Shown: positions 34,063 through 43,073 of the stretch, piece by piece
How positions within the stretch are numbered: position 1 is the first letter of the stretch
Layout: each line of letters opens with the position of its first letter
Source of the DNA: JAHJHG01 sp964463425
GTDB lineage: Bacteria; Patescibacteriota; Microgenomatia; UBA8517
Direction: 5' to 3'
Assembly: GCA_964463425.1 (NCBI GenBank)
Contig: CAYXBV010000005.1
Span: forward strand, 1-53,376
Length of the DNA stretch: 53,376 bases
Notes under the pieces: model-generated
What the model was told of the DNA's origin: nothing
The model's database searches: none
Seen by the model: only the letters and a program-made list of their open reading frames with translations
Program-made: the position numbers and the translations under genes

Positions 34063-36309
34063 ATGAAAAATAAAGATAAACCAAAAACTAAAAAATCCAC
34101 AAAGAAGAACAAATACTTTTTAAAAATTAAGAAATTTTTTAAAGATGAGAAATCAAGAAAAGGATTCTTTTTTGTTTCTGTTATTAGTATTGTCTTTCTT
34201 TGGCTTTTTTGGGGAATCCCTCTCCCCACTAATTTGACCTCTGACCAGTATCCCGTATCAACAAAACTATTTGATCGAAATGGCAAATTAATCTACGAAA
34301 TTTATACCGAAAAAAGAAGAACCCCGATTGAACTCAAAGACATTCCTGAACACGTTAAGTTAGCAACTATATCTATAGAAGATAAAGATTTTTATAAACA
34401 CTATGGATTTTCTCCAATCGGAATTACTCGAGCAGCCATTAATATTGTCTTTAAACAAAAGCTTCAGGGCGGATCTACACTTACTCAACAACTGGTGAAA
34501 AACGCCTTATTAACACCTCAAAGGACCATCAAAAGAAAAATACGAGAATTTGTACTGTCAATGATAGTAGAAGCTATTTATTCCAAGGATCAAATTTTAG
34601 AAATGTACTTTAATCAAATCCCCTACGGCTCTACGGCGTATGGAATAGAAGCAGCTACTGAACTATATTTTGGCAAAACAGTTAATGAGCTTAGTCTGGC
34701 AGAAGGAGCATTGTTGGCAGGCATAACTCAAGCGCCAACCAGATACTCCCCTTTCGGCGCGCACCCAGAACTCGCCAAAGGAAGACAGGAAACTGTTCTG
34801 AGACGGATGGTTGAAGATGGTCACATTACTAGTGAAGAATCAGATGAGGCAGCAGAAGAGGAAATCGTTTACGCAGAACCAGTAAAACAAAAGGCTACTC
34901 ATTTCGCTCTCTGGGTAAAAGAACAACTGGCTGAAAAATATGGTGACGCCGTGGTCGAACAAGGCGGCTTGCGTGTAACGACAACTCTCGATTTAGAACT
35001 TCAAGAATTTGCTGAAACAACAGTGGCCACAGAAGTTGCCAAGCTTGAAAAATATGATGTTGGCAATGGAGCGTCTCTTGTTACTAGACCCAAAAGCGGA
35101 GAAATATTGGCAATGGTTGGTTCTAAAGACTACTTTGCCGAAGACGAAGATGGCAAGGTAAATATTATCTTCGCCAATAGGCAGCCAGGATCATCTATTA
35201 AACCCCTCAACTACGCTTTGGCTTTTAGAGATGAAAAAATAACCCCATCGACAGTTCTTGCTGATATCCCCACCTGCTTTGTGGTTGCTGGTCAGCCCTT
35301 GTATTGCCCGCGAAATTACGATGGACAATTCCATGGAGCTGTTCAGGCACGTTTTGCCTTAGGAAGTTCTTTTAATCTTCCTGCCGTAAAAGTGCTTGCT
35401 TTAAACGGTATTGGTAATTTTGTTGATTTTGCTACAAACATGGGAATCACTACCTTTACTAATCCCGACAATTACGGCCTCTCTTTAACCCTTGGTGGTG
35501 GTGAAGTAAAACCATACGATATGGCTGTCGCTTTTGGTGTATTCGCTAACCAAGGAATAAAACAACCATTAATATCTATTTTAAAAGTTGAGGATTGGAA
35601 GGGAGAGATTCTTGAAGAGGTTGATATAGATGAGATTGAAGGAGACAGGGTTTTAGATCCTGATGTTTCTTTTTTAATATCCCACATTCTCCACGACAAT
35701 AATGCTCGTGTTCCCGCTTTTGGAGAAAGCTCATTCCTTAATGTGGGCGGGCACCCTGAAGTTTCAGTTAAAACAGGAACAACAAATGACAGGCGCGATA
35801 ATTGGACAATTGGCTATACTTCTCACATATTAGTTGCCACCTGGGTAGGCAACAATGACAACTCACCTATGGGCGGCGCTGTTTCTGGTGTTTCTGGTGC
35901 TTCCCCAATTTGGAATAAAATTATTCGAGAGGCATTAAATAAAGCTGAGGATGGATTTTACAATGAGGAAGAGCAAGGACACGCTTGGCCATTACAACCA
36001 AGCGGTGTTGTTGGTGCAACTGTCTGTTCCACCACTGGTGTTTTACCTTCTGGGCCAGAAGGAGATCCTGGATGTCCTCCTCGATTTGAGTATTTTCTTT
36101 CTGAAAATGTACCCCAGATGATAGATGGTGGTAATCAAGATATTCAAATAGACAAAACAACAGGTGCTCTAGCCAATTCCGATACTCCACCCGAAAATAT
36201 TGAAACCCAAAACCACCCTGTTATTTATGACCCCTTAGGGGCACTTATTTGTCTCGACTGCATTATTCCTGAAAAAACTGTTTCCATCAGATATCCACTT
36301 TCCTATTAA
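34063..36309 (+). CDS. Class A penicillin-binding protein (PBP1A-like), first copy
   Basis: This bifunctional peptidoglycan synthase has about 748 residues. After a Lys-rich cytoplasmic start and one membrane helix comes a GT51 transglycosylase domain with catalytic Glu (SIEDKDFYKHYGFSPIGITRA) and GGSTLTQQLVKN. The transpeptidase follows with SxxK (PGSSIKPLNY), SxN (SSFN) and KTG (VKTGTTNDRRDNW). The open frame runs upstream to 33736, but that part is antisense to the neighbouring gene and lies before the promoter. The Cys-containing tail (DPLGALICLDCIIPE) is unusual. A second PBP follows after 54 bases. Confidence 0.94.
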   Translation: MKNKDKPKTKKSTKKNKYFLKIKKFFKDEKSRKGFFFVSVISIVFLWLFWGIPLPTNLTSDQYPVSTKLFDRNGKLIYEIYTEKRRTPIELKDIPEHVKLATISIEDKDFYKHYGFSPIGITRAAINIVFKQKLQGGSTLTQQLVKNALLTPQRTIKRKIREFVLSMIVEAIYSKDQILEMYFNQIPYGSTAYGIEAATELYFGKTVNELSLAEGALLAGITQAPTRYSPFGAHPELAKGRQETVLRRMVEDGHITSEESDEAAEEEIVYAEPVKQKATHFALWVKEQLAEKYGDAVVEQGGLRVTTTLDLELQEFAETTVATEVAKLEKYDVGNGASLVTRPKSGEILAMVGSKDYFAEDEDGKVNIIFANRQPGSSIKPLNYALAFRDEKITPSTVLADIPTCFVVAGQPLYCPRNYDGQFHGAVQARFALGSSFNLPAVKVLALNGIGNFVDFATNMGITTFTNPDNYGLSLTLGGGEVKPYDMAVAFGVFANQGIKQPLISILKVEDWKGEILEEVDIDEIEGDRVLDPDVSFLISHILHDNNARVPAFGESSFLNVGGHPEVSVKTGTTNDRRDNWTIGYTSHILVATWVGNNDNSPMGGAVSGVSGASPIWNKIIREALNKAEDGFYNEEEQGHAWPLQPSGVVGATVCSTTGVLPSGPEGDPGCPPRFEYFLSENVPQMIDGGNQDIQIDKTTGALANSDTPPENIETQNHPVIYDPLGALICLDCIIPEKTVSIRYPLSY

Positions 36310-36350
36310 AATAGGTTAAAGTCCCTCTTTCGAGAAATACCCTAGACTGA

Positions 36351-36356
36351 TAGAAT
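36351..36356 (+). promoter_or_regulatory. -10 box (TAGAAT) of the second PBP gene
   Basis: TAGAAT lies 7 bases before the GTG start at 36364, so transcription should begin at or one base before the start codon. The -35 region is weak (TTCGAG, 16-base spacer). No Shine-Dalgarno is present. Confidence 0.45.
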
Positions 36357-36363
36357 ATCGGCT

Positions 36364-38820
36364 GTGGCCCGTAAGCCAAAACTGCCTATCACTAGGCAGG
36401 TAAAACAAAATGTTAAACTTGCCCCAAAATTAGATAAAAAACACCTTGCCCCGATAGGAAAGGTGTTAATCTTCGCTGGTAAACCTTTCTATTTAATTCT
36501 TAGTTATCTTGTTATCTCTTTACTTTTTATTACCTATTGGGTTGGTCGTGGCACCAGGCTAGCAATCTCATTTATTATATTTCTATTAACTAAGGCTTTT
36601 TCAAAGCTTGTCGACTACCTCAAAAAACCAAAGTTCACATTTTTACCAAAACACCTTAAGTTACTGAGCCTTAAATTAAAACTGAAGACCCTTCAGCTTC
36701 CTAAAATCAAATTGCCCAAAATCAGTTTCAAGCTCAAAACAATTTCTCTGTTACTTCTAGTTTTCTTCTTTGTTTTTTGGGTATTAATTCTTCGAGATCT
36801 TCCCTCCCCTAAGCAACTAGTAACCAGGAAACAGGAAATGTCGACAAAGATATATGACAGAAACGGAGAGCTACTTTTTAAAATATACAAAGATAAAAAT
36901 AGAACACCGGTATCTTTAGGCCAAGTTCCGATTCAAGTCAGGTTGGCCACTTTAGCTGCTGAAGACGCTGAATTTTATCAACATGTAGGTTTTTCTGTCA
37001 GGGGAATATTAAGAGCGACTATTAGAAATGCGACCAGGGGAGAATTGACGGGTGGTTCAACCATTACTCAACAACTTGTTAAAAACGCACTTCTCTCTTC
37101 CGAAAAAACAATCATTCGAAAAATAAAAGAAGTAATTTTGGCCGTTGAAGTTGAAATGATTTACTCCAAAGATGAAATTCTTGAAATGTACCTAAACGAA
37201 GTTTCTTATGGAGGCACTGCCTACGGTATTGAAGAAGCTTCTCAAGTATATTTTGCTAAAGATGTAAGCAGTCTTAATATTGCCGAAGCCGCTCTCCTTG
37301 CCGGACTACCTAAAAGCCCCACCAAATATTCACCCTTCGGACCAAACCCGGATTACACCATTGAGCGCCAACGAGAAGTAATTAGGCTTATGAGAATTAA
37401 TAAATACATTAGCACCGAACAAGAAGCGGCTGCTTTAAATGAAAAACTATCCTTTGCTCCAAACAAAATTGATATTAAGGCCCCTCATTTTGTGATGTCT
37501 GTTAAACAAACCTTAGTCGAAGAATATGGTGAAGAATTAATTGAAAAAGGCGGATTAGAGATCACAACTACAATCGACTATTCTATCCAGAAAACAGCAG
37601 AAGAAATTGTTGCTAACGAAATCAATAAACTAGGCCCACTTAATGTCACCAACGGAGCAGCGCTTGTTATAAATCCACAAACAGGCGAAATCCTAGCTAT
37701 GGTTGGTTCGAAAGACTATTTTGATACTGAGACGGGAGGAAACGTAAATGTTGTTACTAGACTTAGACAACCAGGTTCAGCTATAAAACCAATTAATTAC
37801 GCTTATGCGCTTTCAAACGGACTTACCCCGGCAACAATATTAGTTGATACTCCGATTACATTTTCTATTCAAGGACAGGAACCTTATACTCCCAAAAATT
37901 ATGATGGAAATTATCGAGGAAATATTTCATTAAGAAGCGCCTTAGCTGAATCAAGAAACATACCAGCCGTTAAAGTTCTTGCCAATTACGGTGTGAACAA
38001 AATGATTGAAATGGGTCAAAAAATGGGAATCACTACCTGGGACGACACTTCCCGATTTGGTCTTTCTTTAACTTTAGGTGGTGGTGACGTCCGTCTTATT
38101 GAATTGGCTGAAGCCTACACCTCTCTAGCCAATTATGGGGCTCATTCTGATTTGGTTTCGATATTAACCGCCACAAACTATAAAGGTGAAGTCATAAAAG
38201 AAAACATCTGTGTTCAAAGTAAATTAGGAAAATATATTACTGGAATAACGTTAGACACTTATGCTGCCGAAGCTGTAAAAGATATTTGTGAGAAAGAACA
38301 AGTTTTGGACCCACGAGTATCCTTTATGCTCACTGACATTCTAAACGATAACCAAGCCAGAACACCATCATTTGGTAGTCAATCTCTATTAAACATCCCT
38401 CAACACCCTGAGGTGGCCGTTAAAACGGGTACTAGCAACAACTTAAGGGATAACCTAGCAATCGGATATAACCAGGATTATTTAGTGGCTGTTTGGGTGG
38501 GTAATAACGATAATTCGCCCATGACGAGAGTTGCTTCGGGTATCACCGGTGCTACGCCCATTTGGAACAACATTATGCGCTCCCTTTTAACAAACAAGCA
38601 CAGTGAGGGGTGGGCAGTTCCCGAAGGATTAGTCGAAATACCAATCTGCACATTAACTGGAACGCTCCCCTGCGAAGGTTGTCCCACTCGCCTAGAATGG
38701 TTCCTAGAAGAAAACCAGCCGCAACATGCTTGCCAAATGGAACAGTTACTTAAGGAAAAGAAAGATAAAGAAAATACTGAAGGGAAGCTTTTAGAACCAG
38801 CCGCAACAACAGAGCAATAA
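36364..38820 (+). CDS. Class A penicillin-binding protein (PBP1A-like), second copy
   Basis: This 818-residue paralogue of the preceding gene begins at GTG. It has an unusually long N-terminal part with two or three hydrophobic segments (about 30-80 and 123-142) before the GT51 domain (AAEDAEFYQHVGFSVRGILRA, GGSTITQQLVKN). Transpeptidase motifs are SxxK (PGSAIKPINY), SRN (AESRNIPAVK) and KTG (VKTGTSNNLRDN). The C-terminus is Cys-rich (ICTLTGTLPCEGCPTRLEW). Both copies look catalytically complete. It converges on the beta-lactamase-like gene with one base between the stops. Confidence 0.94.
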   Translation: MARKPKLPITRQVKQNVKLAPKLDKKHLAPIGKVLIFAGKPFYLILSYLVISLLFITYWVGRGTRLAISFIIFLLTKAFSKLVDYLKKPKFTFLPKHLKLLSLKLKLKTLQLPKIKLPKISFKLKTISLLLLVFFFVFWVLILRDLPSPKQLVTRKQEMSTKIYDRNGELLFKIYKDKNRTPVSLGQVPIQVRLATLAAEDAEFYQHVGFSVRGILRATIRNATRGELTGGSTITQQLVKNALLSSEKTIIRKIKEVILAVEVEMIYSKDEILEMYLNEVSYGGTAYGIEEASQVYFAKDVSSLNIAEAALLAGLPKSPTKYSPFGPNPDYTIERQREVIRLMRINKYISTEQEAAALNEKLSFAPNKIDIKAPHFVMSVKQTLVEEYGEELIEKGGLEITTTIDYSIQKTAEEIVANEINKLGPLNVTNGAALVINPQTGEILAMVGSKDYFDTETGGNVNVVTRLRQPGSAIKPINYAYALSNGLTPATILVDTPITFSIQGQEPYTPKNYDGNYRGNISLRSALAESRNIPAVKVLANYGVNKMIEMGQKMGITTWDDTSRFGLSLTLGGGDVRLIELAEAYTSLANYGAHSDLVSILTATNYKGEVIKENICVQSKLGKYITGITLDTYAAEAVKDICEKEQVLDPRVSFMLTDILNDNQARTPSFGSQSLLNIPQHPEVAVKTGTSNNLRDNLAIGYNQDYLVAVWVGNNDNSPMTRVASGITGATPIWNNIMRSLLTNKHSEGWAVPEGLVEIPICTLTGTLPCEGCPTRLEWFLEENQPQHACQMEQLLKEKKDKENTEGKLLEPAATTEQ

Positions 38821-38821
38821 G

Positions 38822-39865
38822 CTATTTAATTTCTCTGTTATAAATATCCCTAGACAACTCTGGATACATCTCGTCTGCTTCTCTCTCAACCGCTCCTTTA
38901 CTTAAAAGGACCAAAACAACGGGCTCATCAGCAAAAATAATTCCTGCATCGTTGACCACATGTATTTCTCTACCGTATTTATGGGCAACATCAGTACCAG
39001 AAGGAACACCAGCCGCAAGCCATTCCTCATAGATAGTATCTGTAATAAAACTTAAGAATTCATCTCTGTGCTTTTTGGAAATAACATCCCCCTCCCACAA
39101 TTTCTCAAAGAAATGGCCAATATCAACTGGTGTTGTTTGTTGATCTTCACCAATAGTAATAGTGTTTTCCATTTCCATTGATTCGATTGCTTGATTTATT
39201 TTTTCTTCTCCAATTAATTGCTTGAGAATATTTGCAGCTGTATTATCTGATTCCTTCCCCATATATTCCAATATGTCTCGATAAGTTAATTCATAACCCT
39301 CTGATCGCCCATAAAGACTTCCTGATCCAGCTACTTTATCGCTGTTTTTAAGTTTGTAAGTATCTTCTAGATCCAAGTCTCCATTTTCAACTTCAATATA
39401 GGCCGCTAACATTACCGGAAGTTTGTTTAACGAGGCTGGTTCAAAAATATCATTCTCATTAACACCATAACTAACACCACTACTAAGCCTAATAAGATAG
39501 AACCCATAAACACCCGATAGGCTTATTGTCTTTTCTTTAAAAGATTTGATTGTCTGAATCGCTTTTTCGTCCATTTCTGCTTTATCCTTTTCTATTACAA
39601 TTGGCCCGCGTTTAAATGACGGTAGAGATAGTTTGGGTAACCCTGGCAATTTCCACTTCCTGGCGGAAAAAGCCAAAACAGTTGATGCTAAAATAGTTCC
39701 CAAAAAAACATAAAATATCAAAGACCTTTCCTTTTTTCCCCAAGGTACAGGTTCTTGTTTCTTTCTTCTGCTAGTTGGCTTTGAAGTAAGTCTTTCTTTT
39801 TTCCTTGCCACAAACCTCTCTTCTTTTGTTTCTTCCTCTTTCTTACTTTTACTTAAAATTCCCAT
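38822..39865 (-). CDS. Class A beta-lactamase-like serine hydrolase, membrane anchored
   Basis: The 347-residue protein has a basic cytoplasmic start (RKKERLTSKPTSRRKKQ), one membrane helix (about 48-66) and a beta-lactamase-type domain with SxxK (SLNK), SDN (ESDNTAANIL) and a KTG-like HKYG. The motifs fit the beta-lactamase2/PenP fold, but the HKYG replaces the K-T/S-G triad. It may be a D,D-peptidase or a cell-wall regulator as much as a drug-hydrolysing enzyme. It stands next to two class A PBPs, which supports a cell-wall role. Confidence 0.82.
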   Translation of the reverse strand: MGILSKSKKEEETKEERFVARKKERLTSKPTSRRKKQEPVPWGKKERSLIFYVFLGTILASTVLAFSARKWKLPGLPKLSLPSFKRGPIVIEKDKAEMDEKAIQTIKSFKEKTISLSGVYGFYLIRLSSGVSYGVNENDIFEPASLNKLPVMLAAYIEVENGDLDLEDTYKLKNSDKVAGSGSLYGRSEGYELTYRDILEYMGKESDNTAANILKQLIGEEKINQAIESMEMENTITIGEDQQTTPVDIGHFFEKLWEGDVISKKHRDEFLSFITDTIYEEWLAAGVPSGTDVAHKYGREIHVVNDAGIIFADEPVVLVLLSKGAVEREADEMYPELSRDIYNREIK

Positions 39866-39870
39866 GCCTT

Positions 39871-39900
39871 ATTTTACCTGTCGAGTTGCGTCACACGCAA
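39871..39900 (-). promoter_or_regulatory. Promoter of the beta-lactamase-like gene
   Basis: On the minus strand TTGCGT (39900-39895), an 18-base spacer and TAAAAT (39876-39871), then 5 bases to the ATG. A leaderless or near-leaderless start is implied. The remaining part of this 160-base gap up to 40025 is AT-rich; I see no other element in it. Confidence 0.45.
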
Positions 39901-40025
39901 GACTATTTCCTAATACTTGTCAGTAAATGCTTTCTTTATTACAAAAATCTTTTCGTCTTTATTTCGGAGATTGTCGAAGCCTATTTATCCCTTTTCATAA
40001 GATCATTTTTTATACTCAAATCTAG

Positions 40026-41012
40026 CTATTTTCTCCTTTTCCCCCACACTTTCTCATTAACCATATTTTCAGGTTTTTTGTTTTGAAATACACTTATTAT
40101 TGCTTGCGTGGCTTGTTGTCCCATTTTTTCTCGGGCCTCCCAAGTGGCCGAAGCAATATGTGGCGTTAAGACTATATTTTCCATACCAATAAGTTCGGGG
40201 TTAATATCTGGTTCATTATCAAAAACATCTAGAGCTGCCCCTAAAAGTTGACCGGAGCGTAGGGCCTCCGCTAGGTCTTTTTCGTTAACAACAGGGCCTC
40301 TTGCTGTATTAACTAGGTAAGAACGCTTTTTCATCTTAGCTAAACTTTCCTTATTAATCATATGTCTTGTTTCTTCCGTTAATGGAACATGCATCGTTAC
40401 AAAATCACTCTTAGCCAAAAGGTCATCTAGCTCGGCAAATGTGACTCCCAATTCTTGTTCTGCCTTTTCGTCACGACTTCTTTTGTTGTATAAAACCGTC
40501 ATGTTGTAACCTTTTGCTCTTCTTGCCACCATCGAACCTATTCTTCCCAAGCCCACGATTCCCAATGTTTTTCCCAATAAGCCAGTTCCCAGAAAAATAC
40601 CTGGCTCCCAACCCTTATACCCTCCGCGTCTAGTCGATTCATCTGCTTCTACAATACGACGAGCAAGACTAAGTATTAATGCCCAAGTATGTTCTGCTAC
40701 CGACTCATTAACTTCAGTACTCGGGGTATTAGTAACGACTATTCCTCTATCCGTAGCTGCCTGTACATCTACGTTGTCAAAACCAACTGCGTAATTTGAA
40801 ATAATTTTTAATTGAGGCCCAGCCGCATCCATAAGAGAACTGTCTACTCTGTCTGTAAGAACAGTAAATAAGGCATCAGCATCTTTAACTTTTTCTACCA
40901 ATTCTTCCTCTTTTAAAGGCCTATTAAATTCTGAAATCGTCACTTCGTGACCCGCTTTAGTAAGATCCTTAAGAGAATCTCCTGGAATTTTTGTTGTTAC
41001 GAATATCTTCAT
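40026..41012 (-). CDS. D-2-hydroxyacid dehydrogenase (glyoxylate/hydroxypyruvate reductase-like)
   Basis: The NAD(P)-dependent enzyme reduces 2-oxoacids to D-2-hydroxyacids. The 328-residue protein has the Rossmann motif LGIVGLGRIGSMVARRA, the substrate Arg region (VNTARGPVVNEKDLAEAL), catalytic Glu (DNEPDINPEL) and His (LTPHIASAT). It is closest in appearance to GyaR/D-glycerate dehydrogenases. As last gene of a glycolysis operon it could make D-lactate or D-glycerate to re-oxidise NADH, but the substrate is not certain. It shares one base with the kinase stop (TAATG). Confidence 0.9.
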   Translation of the reverse strand: MKIFVTTKIPGDSLKDLTKAGHEVTISEFNRPLKEEELVEKVKDADALFTVLTDRVDSSLMDAAGPQLKIISNYAVGFDNVDVQAATDRGIVVTNTPSTEVNESVAEHTWALILSLARRIVEADESTRRGGYKGWEPGIFLGTGLLGKTLGIVGLGRIGSMVARRAKGYNMTVLYNKRSRDEKAEQELGVTFAELDDLLAKSDFVTMHVPLTEETRHMINKESLAKMKKRSYLVNTARGPVVNEKDLAEALRSGQLLGAALDVFDNEPDINPELIGMENIVLTPHIASATWEAREKMGQQATQAIISVFQNKKPENMVNEKVWGKRRK

Positions 41013-42007
41013 TAAAATTCTCCAACTTCCACTCCACTACTCTTTGCTCTTTCTATCCATGTTGGCATTTCGACTTCCTTAATCAAGCCCCTCTGAGAAC
41101 CTATATAGCCAATTACTGAAGCTGAATTTAAAGTACCCCAGAGCAACGCCTCCTCTAAGGTTTTCCCCTTTATTAATGCCGAAACACAACCTGACCCAAA
41201 AGCATCTCCAGCACCAGTTCGCTCATAGGCGTCAACTGGAAGAACTCCAGCTCTAACAAACTTAGTTCCATCAAAAACAAAGGATCCGTTGCTACCATCT
41301 GTGATGATGGAAATTTTGGGACCCAAGGCAGAAAGCGCTTGAAGAAGCTCCTTTTCCTTGTTTTTAGTTTCTTTCAATCCCGTAAGCATTTCTGCTTCTT
41401 TTCTATTTACATAGACAATATGTGAAGCGGCCATAACATCTTTAATTGAATCTAATCCAGCCCTTAACTGACGACTGCCCGGATTAAAAGCCAATTTTAC
41501 TCCCTCATTCTTTTTAACCCAATCTAATAGATGATTATAAAAAGGCCTAAATGAATCTCCCATTGAGGTTAGATAAACCCAAGGTGCTGCGGGCAACTGT
41601 ACGGGGAACTCATAACTCCTAGGTGCCTTATATGTAAAAATTGTTCTTTCTCCTGCAAAGTTTATGATTGTTGAATAATTTGAGCTTGTTGCTGGCTGTT
41701 GAATGACATATGTTGTGTCGACATTCTCTTTGTTTAGTTTTTTGACGATCTTGTTTCCAGTATCATCATCTCCTAGTGTTAATACTGTGGCTGATTTTAT
41801 GCCCAATCTTCTGCTTCCTACCGCATTGTTGGCAGCATTGCCTCCTATTGAAATCTCAAAATTGCTAACCGGTATTTTGTCTCCATAAGAAAAAGCAATT
41901 AAACTTTCTTTTGTATTTACCTGACAGAGTGTTTCTAATTCGTCTGGAGTCATAAAAACATCGAGAGATGAGTCTCCAATTGAAAGTAATTCAATTTGAT
42001 TATCCAT
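41012..42007 (-). CDS. PfkB-family carbohydrate kinase
   Basis: The ribokinase-fold kinase phosphorylates a sugar or nucleoside with ATP. Visible are the substrate motif GGNAANNA (55-62) and the catalytic anion-hole motif RTGAGDAFGSG with base Asp268. The family includes ribokinase, fructokinase, adenosine kinase, 1-phosphofructokinase and PfkB phosphofructokinase. The gene lies one base after class I aldolase in the central-carbon operon, so a phosphofructokinase activity supplying the aldolase substrate is a tempting but untested inference. Confidence 0.9.
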   Translation of the reverse strand: MDNQIELLSIGDSSLDVFMTPDELETLCQVNTKESLIAFSYGDKIPVSNFEISIGGNAANNAVGSRRLGIKSATVLTLGDDDTGNKIVKKLNKENVDTTYVIQQPATSSNYSTIINFAGERTIFTYKAPRSYEFPVQLPAAPWVYLTSMGDSFRPFYNHLLDWVKKNEGVKLAFNPGSRQLRAGLDSIKDVMAASHIVYVNRKEAEMLTGLKETKNKEKELLQALSALGPKISIITDGSNGSFVFDGTKFVRAGVLPVDAYERTGAGDAFGSGCVSALIKGKTLEEALLWGTLNSASVIGYIGSQRGLIKEVEMPTWIERAKSSGVEVGEF

Positions 42008-42008
42008 A

Positions 42009-43022
42009 TTATTCTTTTACCTCCTCTTTGTATTTACCTTGTCTGGCCAATGATGCTTGTCTAGCGACCTGATATAAAGCTTCTTGAGCCATAGTAACAT
42101 TAATATCCTTACCCTTCCAAGCGGTAAGTGACGGTCCCTGAAGGGCCCTGCCAAAGGAATAGCTTAACTCCCATGGGTATTCCTTTTCTTCTTCGTTCAT
42201 TCTATTAAGGTTGGCAATTGCTTCCTTTGAAGATTGCCCACCAGAAAGAAAAACCACTCCAGGAATCTCTTTGGGGACTGCTTCCTCCAAAACTCTTAAT
42301 GTAAATTGAGAAACTTCTTTTGGTTCCGATTTCACCAAGGATTTATTTCCTGGCAATACCATGTTTGTCTTAAGAAGTGATCCTTCTAGAAAAACCTCCT
42401 TTTTTTCTAATTCTTCAAAAACTGCCTTCAGCACAAGTTTTGAGATTAATTCACATTTAGTAATAGTATGCTCCCCCTCCATCAACACCTCTGGTTCAAT
42501 AATTGGTACAAAACCATTTTCTTGTGATATCTTGGCAAATTCTGCCAATCTTTTTGCATTTTCTAAAATGGCCTCTGGAGACGGATATATTTCGTCGATA
42601 TATGTAACCGCTCTCCATTTTGTAAACTTCAGACCCATTTTCTTATATTCCAACAATCTTTCCGACAACCCCTTAAGACCCTTCGTAACCATTTCTTTGT
42701 CGTTTCGATATACTTCTTTTCCCTCATCCATCTTTATTCCGGGAATCATCCCTCTCTGGGAAAGATATTCCGGAAAAGCAACACCTTGATCATCTTTCTG
42801 TCTAACTGTCTCGTCAAACAAAATTACTCCACTGATGAAATCTTCAATCTTAGGCGTGGAAAACAACATTTGCCTGTATTGACGATTTAATTCTGGAGTA
42901 GAAACTAGGCCAACTGACTCAAATCTCTTCTTAATTGTCCCCATGCTTTCGTCAGCCGCCAATATACCCTTCTTTGGGGAAACTAATTTTTCAGCGATTT
43001 CTTTTAAAGCTATTTTGTCCAT
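42009..43022 (-). CDS. Class I fructose-bisphosphate aldolase
   Basis: The enzyme splits fructose-1,6-bisphosphate through a Schiff base, without metal. The 337-residue protein follows the eukaryote-like class I pattern: GILAADESMGTI at the start, KFTKWRAVTYI, IIEPEVL and the Schiff-base Lys218 in SLLKTNMVLPG, then VVFLSGGQSS. Length fits (about 340-360). A possible weak internal promoter (TTGCCT, 17-base spacer, TAAATT) lies in the 51-base gap upstream. The kinase gene follows one base later. Confidence 0.93.
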   Translation of the reverse strand: MDKIALKEIAEKLVSPKKGILAADESMGTIKKRFESVGLVSTPELNRQYRQMLFSTPKIEDFISGVILFDETVRQKDDQGVAFPEYLSQRGMIPGIKMDEGKEVYRNDKEMVTKGLKGLSERLLEYKKMGLKFTKWRAVTYIDEIYPSPEAILENAKRLAEFAKISQENGFVPIIEPEVLMEGEHTITKCELISKLVLKAVFEELEKKEVFLEGSLLKTNMVLPGNKSLVKSEPKEVSQFTLRVLEEAVPKEIPGVVFLSGGQSSKEAIANLNRMNEEEKEYPWELSYSFGRALQGPSLTAWKGKDINVTMAQEALYQVARQASLARQGKYKEEVKE

Positions 43023-43073
43023 ATATATCGTAATTTAAATTTAGCACTTAGGACCTACGCAGGCAATCCGGGA

